Position numbers and translations under genes: made by a program. A stretch of 64,000 nt of DNA from Bifidobacteriaceae bacterium (GTDB lineage Bacteria > Actinomycetota > Actinomycetes > Actinomycetales > WQXJ01): assembly GCA_031267825.1 (NCBI GenBank), contig JAIRYJ010000037.1, positions 55,158 to 119,157 on the forward strand, in the 5' to 3' direction. Below, piece by piece: positions 9,103 through 18,303 of this stretch; within the stretch, counting starts at the first letter, position 1; every line of letters begins with the position of its first letter. The notes beneath the pieces are model-generated. The model searched no databases. It was not told the DNA's origin and saw only the letters and a list, made by a program, of their open reading frames with translations.

Positions 9103-10233
9103 ATGGCAATCGTAAAGCCCCTCGCCGCCCTCGCCGGGGCGGCCCTCTTGCTCGGCGGTCTGGCGGCCTGCGCCGCCGAACGCGACACCGGCACAACCAG
9201 CGGCGGCAGCACAGAAACTGACACCCAAACCAGCGAGGTGCTGATCGGTGTCACAATGCCGACCAAATCACTCGAACGCTGGAACAATGACGGCGCCCAA
9301 CTAGTGGAACTGCTCGAATCAATGGGCTACACCACACAGCTTGACTACGCCGACAACAAAATCGAAATGCAAATCTCCCAGATCGAGAACCAAATCAACG
9401 CTGGCGCCAAGGTCCTAGTAATCGCCTCAATTGACGGCGAATCACTCGGCCCAACACTCGAAAAAGCTAAAGCCGCCAACATTCCAGTCATCGCCTACGA
9501 CAGGCTGATCATGCAAACCGCTGACGTTGACTACTACGCCACCTTCGACAACTACCTAGTCGGTCAACTGCAAGGGAAGTTCATTGAGGAAAAACTTGAC
9601 CTAGCGGGCGGCGCCGGACCATTCAACCTGGAACCATTCGCGGGCAGCCCGGATGACAACAACGCCTCGCTGTTCTTTGGTGGAGCCTGGGACGTGCTCC
9701 AGCCTTATGTTGAATCCGGCCAGCTAGTTGTGCCGTCAGGTAAAGGCCCAGCCACCAAAGCTGATTGGAAGTCAATCGGTATTCAAGCCTGGAAGTCTGA
9801 AACCGCCCAAGCTGAGATGGAAAACCGGCTCAACTCCTTCTACACCGACAAAAAGGTTGACGTTGTGCTCTCGCCGAACGATTCCCTCGCCATGGGTATA
9901 GCGCAAGCTCTTGAAGCCAACGGTTACCAAGTTGGGGTTGACTGGCCCATCTTGACCGGGCAGGACGCCGACAAAGCTAACGTCAAGAACATCGTTGACG
10001 GCAAGCAGTCCATGACAGTTTGGAAAGACACCCGCAAATTAGCCGACGATGCCGCCCGTATGGTTGACGAGATCGTCAAAGGTAGCGCCGTCACAACTAA
10101 CGACACCACAACCTACGACAACGGTGTCAAAGTAATTCCGTCCTTCCTTGACCTGCCCCAAGTGGTGACCAAGGATGAGGTTGAGTCAGACCTGATCGGG
10201 TCCGGTTTCATCACCGCGGACGATATCAAGTAG
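9103..10233 (+). CDS. Sugar ABC transporter substrate-binding lipoprotein (ChvE/XylF-like)
   Basis: Lipobox LLGGLAACAA; LIGVTMPTKSLERWNNDGAQLVELLESMGY and QISQIENQINAGAKVLVIASIDG typical of multiple-sugar binding proteins. Confidence 0.9.
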   Translation: MAIVKPLAALAGAALLLGGLAACAAERDTGTTSGGSTETDTQTSEVLIGVTMPTKSLERWNNDGAQLVELLESMGYTTQLDYADNKIEMQISQIENQINAGAKVLVIASIDGESLGPTLEKAKAANIPVIAYDRLIMQTADVDYYATFDNYLVGQLQGKFIEEKLDLAGGAGPFNLEPFAGSPDDNNASLFFGGAWDVLQPYVESGQLVVPSGKGPATKADWKSIGIQAWKSETAQAEMENRLNSFYTDKKVDVVLSPNDSLAMGIAQALEANGYQVGVDWPILTGQDADKANVKNIVDGKQSMTVWKDTRKLADDAARMVDEIVKGSAVTTNDTTTYDNGVKVIPSFLDLPQVVTKDEVESDLIGSGFITADDIK

Positions 10234-10442
10234 TCCCCCTGACCGGGCGCGGCTGGGGCCTTAGGCCCCCGCCGCGCTGCCAGACCGTGGCCTTGCACCC
10301 GCCCGCCTGGTCGCGGCCTCGGCCGCGCCGGGCGGGTTGGCCGGTCCCGCTGGTGGGTTGGCCCTTGGGTTGGCTCTTGGGTTGGCTCTTGGGCCGGTCG
10401 GCGCCGGTACCAAGGCACACAACCTTGGGGGCCGCTCGCTAG

Positions 10443-10545
10443 ACGGCGGCCGCTAACCGGTGGGGCGGCATCGTCCAACAAGATGGGGCGGGTCGGCTCA
10501 ACGGCGGCCGCTAACTGGCGGGGCGGCACCGTCCAACAAGACGGT
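10443..10545. repeat. Intercistronic tandem repeat doublet, period 58 bp
   Basis: acggcggccgctaaccggtggggcggcatcgtccaacaagatgg (10443) vs acggcggccgctaactggcggggcggcaccgtccaacaagacgg (10501). Confidence 0.85.
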
Positions 10546-10580
10546 ACCGGCCGCCAAAATAACTTCCTTCCAGGGAAAAC

Positions 10581-10607
10581 GGTGCCGGGGTTAACCGCCC
10601 CGGCACC
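10581..10607 (+). promoter_or_regulatory. Intercistronic stem-loop (attenuator/stabiliser) between SBP and ATPase genes
   Basis: ggtgccgggg-ttaaccg-ccccggcacc, perfect 10-bp stem, 7-nt loop. Confidence 0.65.
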
Positions 10608-10647
10608 GCCCTGACAACTCAACCCGAAAACCCGAAAGCCCACCACC

Positions 10648-12213
10648 ATGCCCCAAACCGAACCCTCCACCCAGGACAACTACATCCTGGACATGCGGGC
10701 CATCTCAATGATCTTCCCCGGCGTCAAAGCCCTCGAAGACGTCTCACTGAAGGTACGCCGTGGCACCATCCACGCCATCTGCGGAGAAAACGGCGCAGGC
10801 AAATCAACGCTGATGAAAATCCTGTCCGGCGTCCACCCCTACCCGTCCTACTCAGGTGACGTCTACTTCGAAGGCGAACGCTGCGAATTCAAATCAATCC
10901 GCGACTCTGAAGCCCGCGGAATCGTCATCATCCACCAAGAACTCGCCCTGTCGCCATACCTGTCAATCGCCGAAAACATTTTCCTCGGCAACGAACGCTC
11001 CAAAGGCGGAGTCATCAACTGGAACACCACCGAAACCCAAGCCGCCGCCCTGATGGAACGAGTCGGCCTGACCGAAAACCCGCAAACCGCCATCGTCGAC
11101 ATTGGTGTCGGCAAACAACAACTAGTCGAAATCGCCAAAGCCCTATCCAAACGAGTCAAACTACTCATCCTGGACGAACCAACCGCCGCCCTCAACGACG
11201 ACGACTCCGCCCACCTGCTTGAACTGGTGCGCCAACTCAAAGCCCAAGGCATCACCTGCATCATGATCACCCACAAACTCGGAGAAATCGCCGCCGTCGC
11301 TGACACCACAACCGTTATCCGTGACGGCAAAACAGTCGACACCCTCGACATGACATCCGGTCAAATCACCGAAGAAATAATGATCAAAGGGATGGTCGGG
11401 CGGGAAATGAACAACCGATACCCGAACCACACATCAGCCGTCGGTGAAGAAATCCTACGCATCGAAGACTGGACAGTACACCACCCGCTCGACTCCGCCC
11501 GCAAAGTAGTAGACAGCGCCAGCCTAACCGTCCGACGCGGCGAAATAGTTGGCCTAGCTGGCCTGATGGGCGCCGGGCGGACCGAACTAGCGATGAGCGT
11601 CTTTGGCCGGGCCTACGGTGTCGGAATCAGCGGCCGGGTCTACAAAAACGGCGCCGAAGTATCAACCCGCACCGTCTCACAAGCCGTCGCCGCCGGACTG
11701 GCCTACGTCACAGAAGACCGCAAACGCTACGGCCTGAACCTGATCCAAACAGTCAAAGAAAACATCACCTCAGTCGCACTATCCCGCCTAGCCCGGTGGG
11801 GTGCGATCGAACTTAACGCCGAAACCGGGGTAGCCGAACGCTACCGGCAAGAACTCTCAATCAAGACCCCATCGGTTGAAGTGCCAGCCTCAAAACTGTC
11901 CGGCGGTAACCAACAAAAAATCGTCCTCGCCAAATGGATCTATTCAGAGCCAGACGTCCTAATCCTGGATGAACCAACCCGCGGGATCGACGTCGGAGCG
12001 AAATACGAGATCTACACCATCATCAACACTCTGGCCGACTCAGGAAAAGGCGTCCTAGTGATTTCCTCAGAACTACCCGAACTGCTCGGAATCTGCGACC
12101 GGATCTATACGCTATCTGAAGGCCGCATCACGGGTGACGTGCCCCGGGGCGAGGCCACACCAGAATCCTTGATGACCCTAATGACCCAACAACAGGAAGG
12201 TGCGGTCCGATGA
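10648..12213 (+). CDS. Sugar ABC transporter ATP-binding protein (two ABC domains; MmsA/GguA/XylG-like)
   Basis: Two Walker A/signature sets (GENGAGKSTLMKILSG; KLSGGNQQKIVLAKW; VLILDEPTRGIDVGAKYEIY). Confidence 0.93.
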   Translation: MPQTEPSTQDNYILDMRAISMIFPGVKALEDVSLKVRRGTIHAICGENGAGKSTLMKILSGVHPYPSYSGDVYFEGERCEFKSIRDSEARGIVIIHQELALSPYLSIAENIFLGNERSKGGVINWNTTETQAAALMERVGLTENPQTAIVDIGVGKQQLVEIAKALSKRVKLLILDEPTAALNDDDSAHLLELVRQLKAQGITCIMITHKLGEIAAVADTTTVIRDGKTVDTLDMTSGQITEEIMIKGMVGREMNNRYPNHTSAVGEEILRIEDWTVHHPLDSARKVVDSASLTVRRGEIVGLAGLMGAGRTELAMSVFGRAYGVGISGRVYKNGAEVSTRTVSQAVAAGLAYVTEDRKRYGLNLIQTVKENITSVALSRLARWGAIELNAETGVAERYRQELSIKTPSVEVPASKLSGGNQQKIVLAKWIYSEPDVLILDEPTRGIDVGAKYEIYTIINTLADSGKGVLVISSELPELLGICDRIYTLSEGRITGDVPRGEATPESLMTLMTQQQEGAVR

Positions 12214-13442
12214 GCGCCGTGACCGAGTACCTCGGGAAGAATCTCCGCCAATACGGCATCATGGGGGCTTTAGCCGTCATTGTGGCTATCTTCGCCATGA
12301 TGACCGGCGGCAAGCTGCTAATCCCAAACAACATGGCGAGCCTGATCCAACAGAACTCTTACGTTCTGATCCTCGCGATAGGCATGGTCATGGTGATAGT
12401 CGCCGGGCACATCGACCTGTCAGTCGGGTCACTCGTGGCGTTCATTGGCGGGGTGCTCGGCTGGATGATGTACCACTGGGACTGGCCATGGCCATTAGCT
12501 GTACTAGCAGCCCTAATACTGGGTTTGATCTGCGGTGCTTGGCAAGGATTCTGGGTCGCCTACGTCCGTATCCCAGCCTTCATTGTCACTTTAGCTGGCA
12601 TGCTGATCTTCCGTGGCTTAGCGATTGTGATCGCCGGGGTGACGATGGCACCGCTACCGAACGGTTTCAAAACCATCTCATCAGGGTCCATCCCGAACTT
12701 CCTGCGTTACGTCAACCTGCCTAAAGGGTCCATCTCGTCACTGCCAGGGATGGGTTGGTTCGCCCTCTTCGAGGGCGGATATGACGTGGTCACATTGCTG
12801 ATCGGGTTGATTGCGATCGGCGGGCTGATCTTCTCCCAACTGCGTAAACGCGCCTCACAGCGCCGCCACGGCCTGGCCCTAGAACCAACCGGTGCCTTAG
12901 TCATCAAACTGGTTGTTATCTCGCTGGCGATCCTGCTATTGACAGCTTTGCTTTCGTTATCAGCCGGCGGGACGCCGATCGTCTTGATCATTGTTGGGTT
13001 GCTCATCATGATCTACACCTTTGTGCTGAACCGGACAGTCTTCGGGCGCCACGTTTACGCCATTGGTGGCAACCTGAACGCCGCCATCTTGTCTGGCGTT
13101 AACACGCGGCGAGTCAACTTCATGCTGTTCGTCAACATGGGCCTGCTGTCAGCTGTGGCGGCGGTCGTTGTCACAGCCCGGGCGGGCGCCGCCACCGCCC
13201 AGGTGGGCCAAAACTATGAACTCGACGCGATCGCCGCCTGTTTCATTGGTGGCACCGCCGTGACCGGCGGGATTGGTCGCATCTCTGGTGCGATGGTGGG
13301 TGCGTTGGTGATGGGTGTGCTCAACATGGGTCTGTCCATTCTTAACGTCGATTCCGCCTGGCAGCAGTCCGTTAAGGGCCTGGTGTTGCTTGGCGCGGTG
13401 GCCCTGGACCTGCTCTCGAAACGGCGGTCAGTCGTCAGTTAG
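12210..13442 (+). CDS. Sugar ABC transporter permease (MmsB/GguB/XylH-like)
   Basis: Multi-TM; MVIVAGHIDLSVGSLVAFIGG; IGGNLNAAILSGVNTRRV; AIAACFIGGTAVTGGIGRISGAMVGALVMGVL; ATGA-type overlap. Confidence 0.93.
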   Translation: MSAVTEYLGKNLRQYGIMGALAVIVAIFAMMTGGKLLIPNNMASLIQQNSYVLILAIGMVMVIVAGHIDLSVGSLVAFIGGVLGWMMYHWDWPWPLAVLAALILGLICGAWQGFWVAYVRIPAFIVTLAGMLIFRGLAIVIAGVTMAPLPNGFKTISSGSIPNFLRYVNLPKGSISSLPGMGWFALFEGGYDVVTLLIGLIAIGGLIFSQLRKRASQRRHGLALEPTGALVIKLVVISLAILLLTALLSLSAGGTPIVLIIVGLLIMIYTFVLNRTVFGRHVYAIGGNLNAAILSGVNTRRVNFMLFVNMGLLSAVAAVVVTARAGAATAQVGQNYELDAIAACFIGGTAVTGGIGRISGAMVGALVMGVLNMGLSILNVDSAWQQSVKGLVLLGAVALDLLSKRRSVVS

Positions 13443-14111
13443 GGGTGTGTTGGGCAACGACGCTGTTTTTGCCGTGGCCGAAGCTCTCATCTGTCTCCTA
13501 GCCCGGCGTCATGCGGTCCGCTGTTGGCAAAGCTCTCACCAGCGGAAACGCTGCGATGTGGTGTCGGTTTCGCGCCCTGCGGCCTCTCGCCCTAGAGGTA
13601 CCTAAGCGGGTACCTAACCACAGGCACCTGATCCGGTGTCGGCGGGTACCGTCCCCCACGGCCGCCCGCCGACGCCCCTGTCTCCAAGAACATGCCGGTG
13701 TCCAGGTCAGGAACTCGACCCAGTGGCTGTTCTAAACCCACTGGGCAGACTTCCCGACCATCCGCACAGTGTTGCTGTCCGGCCAAGGACCCCCCATGGA
13801 GGAAGGTGGGTCGGCATATCATCTATCAGAGTCGTGCGGTTTACCGAAACTTAAGCGAGAGTTGGCCAACGGCGCTTAGGGTTGGTGTAGCGGATGGGCC
13901 GCCGGGCGCGGCGGTCATGGAAGTCTATGGAGGGTGCCTGAGTGGAGGTAACGGGCCGAACGGCCTTGTCGGTTTGGGCATTGGTGTTGAAACGAGCCAT
14001 ACCCGCAAAGCAGGACGCGGCCGTACAAGCAGCGATGCCCATAAAACCAGCCATGCCCACGAATCCAGTCATCTGGCGGAGCCGTTACGAGATGTTAGGC
14101 GTGGTTGCCTT

Positions 14112-15266
14112 ATGAAAATCCTGCTGGCGACCGATTTCTACGTACCCGTCATCAACGGAGTTGTGATGTCCGTCTTGAACCTCAAACGAGGACTCGAATC
14201 CCGGGGCCACGAAGTGCGCATCTTGACACTGTCGCAGACTATGCGTTCTTTCGATGAAGGCGGCGTCACCTATGTGGGGTCCGCCGGGTTTGGACTGCTC
14301 TACCCGGAGGCCAGGGTGAGGATGATGTACGGACGCAACATCGTCCGAGCCCTGGCGCAATGGCGGCCTGACATTGTGCACACGCAATGCGAGTTTTCGA
14401 CTTTTCCGATCGCGCGGCGGATCGCGGAACTGCTGGATGTTCCGATCATCCACACGTACCACACGGTTTACGAGTCTTACACTCACTACTTTTCGCCAAG
14501 CAAGAAGCTAGGACGGATCATCGCTAAGGCGGTATCGCGCCGAGTGATAGATCAGGCGTCCTGTGTCATAGCCCCAACTGAGAAGGTCCGGGCGGTGCTT
14601 AACGGATACGGCATCACTCAAACAATTCATGTGTTGCCTACCGGTATTGACATGAGCCGATTCGCCGCGGAACCACCGGCCGCCAGACTGTGGGCATTAC
14701 GGCACCGGTTGGGGATCCCTGATGGTGATCGCGTCTTGCTCTATGTGGGGCGTCTGGCCAAAGAGAAGAATGTCCAAGAGTTACTCCGCTATCACGCGAA
14801 ATACCGTCCCACTGGTGTGACTTTGCTGATCGTGGGGGATGGGCCGTTCCGCCCGGCTCTGGAACGGATGGTAACTGACCTTCTGATTGAGGATTCGGTG
14901 GCGTTCGCCGGGGAAGTCGCTCAAGAGGATGTACCGGACTATTACCATTTGGGTGATTTGTTTGTCAGTGCTTCGGTCAGTGAGGCTCAGGGCCTGACTT
15001 ATGCTGAGGCTGTTGCCGCTGGTTTACCGGTGCTCTGCCGGATGGACCCTGGTTTGGAGGGTCTCATCCCGGAAGGCAGTTCTGGATGGTTCTACCGGGA
15101 TGAGGCCGACTACCTTGTCAAGCTCCAGTTTTTCTTGTCCACCGGAGATACGGAGCTAAGTCTGGTGACGGACCAGGCTGACGATGCCCGCCTGGCTTTG
15201 TCTTATCAGAGCTTCGCGGCCGGAGCGGAACGCATCTACCTTGACCTGTTGGGCGCCTCGCGCTGA
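14112..15266 (+). CDS. Glycosyltransferase family 4 (GT-B) protein
   Basis: MKILLATDFYVPVINGVVMSVLNLKRGLESRGHEV; VLLYVGRLAKEKNVQELL; SVSEAQGLTYAEAVAAGLPVL. Confidence 0.9.
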   Translation: MKILLATDFYVPVINGVVMSVLNLKRGLESRGHEVRILTLSQTMRSFDEGGVTYVGSAGFGLLYPEARVRMMYGRNIVRALAQWRPDIVHTQCEFSTFPIARRIAELLDVPIIHTYHTVYESYTHYFSPSKKLGRIIAKAVSRRVIDQASCVIAPTEKVRAVLNGYGITQTIHVLPTGIDMSRFAAEPPAARLWALRHRLGIPDGDRVLLYVGRLAKEKNVQELLRYHAKYRPTGVTLLIVGDGPFRPALERMVTDLLIEDSVAFAGEVAQEDVPDYYHLGDLFVSASVSEAQGLTYAEAVAAGLPVLCRMDPGLEGLIPEGSSGWFYRDEADYLVKLQFFLSTGDTELSLVTDQADDARLALSYQSFAAGAERIYLDLLGASR

Positions 15267-15295
15267 CCTGCGGAGACGGCCAGTTTATTGGGCTG

Positions 15296-15592
15296 TCACA
15301 TTCCTGATTGGGCCGCGATTTCCCTGAGGGCCGCCAAGTGACCGGCCAGGACCTGGCGCCCGACCGGTGTCAGCGAGACCCAGGTCCTGAGGTGGCCGGG
15401 GGCCGTCTTCTTGGTGATCGACACGAAGCCGACCGCCTCGAGCCTGGCCAGGTGTTTGCTCAGAACAGAGTCCGTCACGTCCAGGCCGGCCCGCAGGGCT
15501 GTGAAGTCGATCGCGTCAACGGCCGCCAGGGTGGAACAGATCCGCAGGCGGACGGGGGAGTGAATCTGGTCGTTGAACTTGGGCGCGGCCAT
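15296..15592 (-). CDS. Winged-helix transcriptional regulator (ArsR/MarR-like)
   Basis: MAAPKFNDQIHSPVRLRICSTLAAVDAIDFTALRAGLDVTDSVLSKHLARLEAVGFVSITKK. Confidence 0.85.
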   Translation of the reverse strand: MAAPKFNDQIHSPVRLRICSTLAAVDAIDFTALRAGLDVTDSVLSKHLARLEAVGFVSITKKTAPGHLRTWVSLTPVGRQVLAGHLAALREIAAQSGM

Positions 15593-15594
15593 GA

Positions 15595-16080
15595 TCACAC
15601 CTCCGGATCGCGCGGCTTGCCAAGGATTCGCCAGTTCCAGCGGCCCAGAGGGTAGAAGACCGCCGCGACAGCCAGGCCGCCGATGCCGAAAGCCCACCAG
15701 GGGGCACCTTGTGCGGCTGAGGAGGCGATTAGTTCGAGTGCCACCAGCACGCCCATGACGAACACCACCGGAGCTATCAGAGCGGCGACTGAGTAACGCA
15801 GGTCGCGTGCTTCGTGTTTCAGTCCGCGTTTGACGGCACGTTTGGATGGATTGGCCAGGATCAATGCCAGCAGGGCGATCACCACGATCGCGATGATCAC
15901 CCAGCGGAGCCAGGCCAGCGGATCAGGGATGCCGCGGCTGGCGACCACGATTCCTGCTCCGGCTGAGGCTAGCGCCAGTTGGAGCCGCGGGGGACTGGTG
16001 GATTGGCGTAGGCCCGCCTGGGCCTGGGCCGCGGCTTCAAGTGATGACCGGGCTTCTTCGGGAGTTGGATTGATTGGCAT
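15595..16080 (-). CDS. Small membrane protein co-transcribed with winged-helix regulator
   Basis: MPINPTPEEARSSLEAAAQAQAG... with about four hydrophobic segments; 2-bp gap to regulator. Confidence 0.7.
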   Translation of the reverse strand: MPINPTPEEARSSLEAAAQAQAGLRQSTSPPRLQLALASAGAGIVVASRGIPDPLAWLRWVIIAIVVIALLALILANPSKRAVKRGLKHEARDLRYSVAALIAPVVFVMGVLVALELIASSAAQGAPWWAFGIGGLAVAAVFYPLGRWNWRILGKPRDPEV

Positions 16081-16125
16081 GATGTTCTCCTTAGAGTTCG
16101 AGGGATTGACCGCCGCCGCTCCTTG

Positions 16126-16157
16126 CCCAGGAGGGTGTTGGATAACACCCTCCCAGG
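16126..16157. repeat. Intergenic palindrome of the AGGGTGTT/AACACCCT family
   Basis: cccaggagggtgttggataacaccctcccagg. Confidence 0.8.
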
Positions 16158-16203
16158 CAACGCCTGGTTCGAAGTGGCAGTGGTGGAGAACTGCGCAGTT
16201 TCT

Positions 16204-16236
16204 ATGATGGAAAGTGAACCACCTACTTTCCATCAT
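16204..16236. promoter_or_regulatory. 12-bp inverted repeat, candidate operator of the regulator/membrane-protein pair
   Basis: atgatggaaagt-gaaccacct-actttccatcat upstream of the minus-strand start at 16080. Confidence 0.45.
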
Positions 16237-16334
16237 GTCAAGTGGGCGTAACTGGACGGAGCTGAACAACGCCATCTGTCGGGCTGGAGGAGTCGCGTGC
16301 CGTGGTCGGGAACTGGTCACAGTGGGGTTAAGAC

Positions 16335-16450
16335 ACTAATTCCTCCGGGGAATTAGTTGACGGGGACCTGGTTGACGGGGATAGTTTGACGTCGAGGCAA
16401 ACGCAAACTAATTCCTCCGGGGAATTAGTTGACGGGGACCTGGTTGACGC
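16335..16450. repeat. Two copies of the CTAATTCC..GGAATTAG palindrome with shared flanks
   Basis: actaattcctccggggaattagttgacggggacctggttgacg repeated about 71 bp apart. Confidence 0.85.
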
Positions 16451-16494
16451 CCGGGGCGCGGCTCTGAGGCGGCGCTCGTGGTAGCCTTGGCCAG

Positions 16495-17370
16495 GTGGGA
16501 GCCACTTTTCTAGACCGCGGATTCACCTCACCGAAGGTCGATTTTTCGGGTGGGGTTTGCGTGATCGACCTGCCGACATTGCGCTTGGCAGCGGATGCCG
16601 TGACCAGTCGGCTGGGCCTGACGATGCGTTTGCCAACGATTTGCGATGGCAAGTTGCCGACCACTCTTGCGGACATGGCGGTTGTCGAGGTCCAGCCGGG
16701 GCCATCGGTTGTCGCGACCATCGACACAGGCAAGATGGATTGGGGCGCCACTGAGCGGCCGGTCCGTGAGGCGACATTCAGTGACTACGGTGGTGCCTAC
16801 CGGATGAGTGTGCTGATCGGCAGGCGACCCTTCGCCGTGCTGGACCAGATCGCGGTCGCCAACGCTGATGTGCGCTTGCCCGGAGGGCGAACCGGCTTGA
16901 TCTGGTTCGCTGAGGTTCCCACGGCGTTGCTGGCCAGCAGCGACCTGTACGGCCTGGCTAGGTTAGCCGGAGAGCTGACCAGCGAATTCAATGGCGCTGG
17001 TCCTGTAGTGCTGGATCATGTCATGATCCCGGCGCAGAAAATCAAGTACCGCCGCCGCATGCCGGAGATCGAAGCCATCAACCCTGGGGTGGTCAAGGAT
17101 GCGGAACAGCGGTTGTTCATGGCGTTGGATCACACCGGCGTTCGGGTCAAAGCTGTTACCCAGCTCCGGGCCGCATCATGGCATGGCGGACCACCGCCAA
17201 CCAGCCACCATTTCGGGGCTCAACATCCGGTCACGTTCTGGTTCACCGAAGTTGTCGCCGCCGACTCGGTGGCCTGGCAGATGCCGTTCGCTGTGATTAT
17301 CACCAACCGGCTGGCCTGGCTCGAGGTAGGCACCAAGGTGTCATTCGCGGACAGCGAGTTCACCTTCTGA
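16495..17370 (+). CDS. Conserved-looking hypothetical protein
   Basis: 291-aa ORF with good codon structure; no family recognised. Confidence 0.55.
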   Translation: MGATFLDRGFTSPKVDFSGGVCVIDLPTLRLAADAVTSRLGLTMRLPTICDGKLPTTLADMAVVEVQPGPSVVATIDTGKMDWGATERPVREATFSDYGGAYRMSVLIGRRPFAVLDQIAVANADVRLPGGRTGLIWFAEVPTALLASSDLYGLARLAGELTSEFNGAGPVVLDHVMIPAQKIKYRRRMPEIEAINPGVVKDAEQRLFMALDHTGVRVKAVTQLRAASWHGGPPPTSHHFGAQHPVTFWFTEVVAADSVAWQMPFAVIITNRLAWLEVGTKVSFADSEFTF

Positions 17371-17698
17371 CCGGAGTTAAGTCCTGCCAGGAGGCTGGTC
17401 GGCCATTCATCCGGGGTGCGCTCAAAGCCTGACAGTGAAGTTACTGGTACGATCACCAAGGCGAACGAAGCTGATTGGAGGTTAACCCACCAGGTGGGCT
17501 AACCTACGCAACCATCTGGTCGGCCCGCACCTGCCGTTTGGCCTTCCCGGCCGAACCGTCGCAGCTGGCGGGCCCGCCCTTTTGGCCAGCGATGTTAGGC
17601 CACCGGATAGTGCTGTTTGGGGGAAGCTGGGCGTCCGGTGCTGTGGCACAAACCCGTGCTGGCCGCCGCCAATCAGACAACTCATTAAGGAGAACTCC

Positions 17699-18115
17699 AT
17701 GTCCAGTCAGTACCCATCTCCGCCTCAGGGACAGCCTGATCCGGCGGCCGATATCCAGCAAAACAAGGTCATGGCCGTGCTGGCATATATTGGCCTGCTG
17801 GTGCTGATCCCGCTGATCGCCGCCAAAGATTCCAAGTTTGCCCGCTACCACGCCAACCAGGGCCTGGTGTTGTTGGTGGCCGAGATCGCCTACGGCGTCA
17901 TCTACGGCATTGTTATCGGAATCGCCAGCGCTGGGGCTGTGGCCGCGGCTTCGGCCGGCAGCGCCGCTGGCCTGGCTGGCGCTGGGATCGTTAGCTTGCT
18001 GCTCGGACTGATCGGCATTGTCTTCCTGGTGTTCGCCATCATTGGAATCGTCAACGCCGCCAAAGGCGAGTTCAAGCCACTGCCGCTGATCGGCAAAATC
18101 ACCTTCCTGAAGTAG
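17699..18115 (+). CDS. DUF4870/Tic20-like small membrane protein
   Basis: MSSQYPSPPQGQPDPAADIQQNKVMAVLAYIGLLVLIPLIAAKDSKFARYHANQGLVLLV...GIVNAAKGEFKPLPLIGK. Confidence 0.8.
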   Translation: MSSQYPSPPQGQPDPAADIQQNKVMAVLAYIGLLVLIPLIAAKDSKFARYHANQGLVLLVAEIAYGVIYGIVIGIASAGAVAAASAGSAAGLAGAGIVSLLLGLIGIVFLVFAIIGIVNAAKGEFKPLPLIGKITFLK

Positions 18116-18159
18116 TCGCGCAACAAGTAAGACTTGACGGGCTGCAACTAAATTAGCTG

Positions 18160-18196
18160 GTGTCCGATGCCGTCGGGGCGGCATCGGACACCGTCT
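18160..18196. terminator. Hairpin built on GTGTCCGATGCCG/CGGCATCGGACAC
   Basis: ggtgtccgatgccgtcggggcggcatcggacacc. Confidence 0.6.
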
Positions 18197-18303
18197 TGGG
18201 TGACGCTCAACCCGGCAGACGCTTTGTGACCGTCCCCGGCCAGTACCATGGCAGTCACGGCGAGAAGACGCCGGATGAACCATGACCTGGGCAGGAGCGG
18301 ACA

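Noticed and set aside
10113-10679. 188-aa minus-strand ORF across the SBP-ATPase intergenic region
   Set aside because: Low-complexity translation of intergenic repeats, overlaps the SBP gene; no protein-like features.
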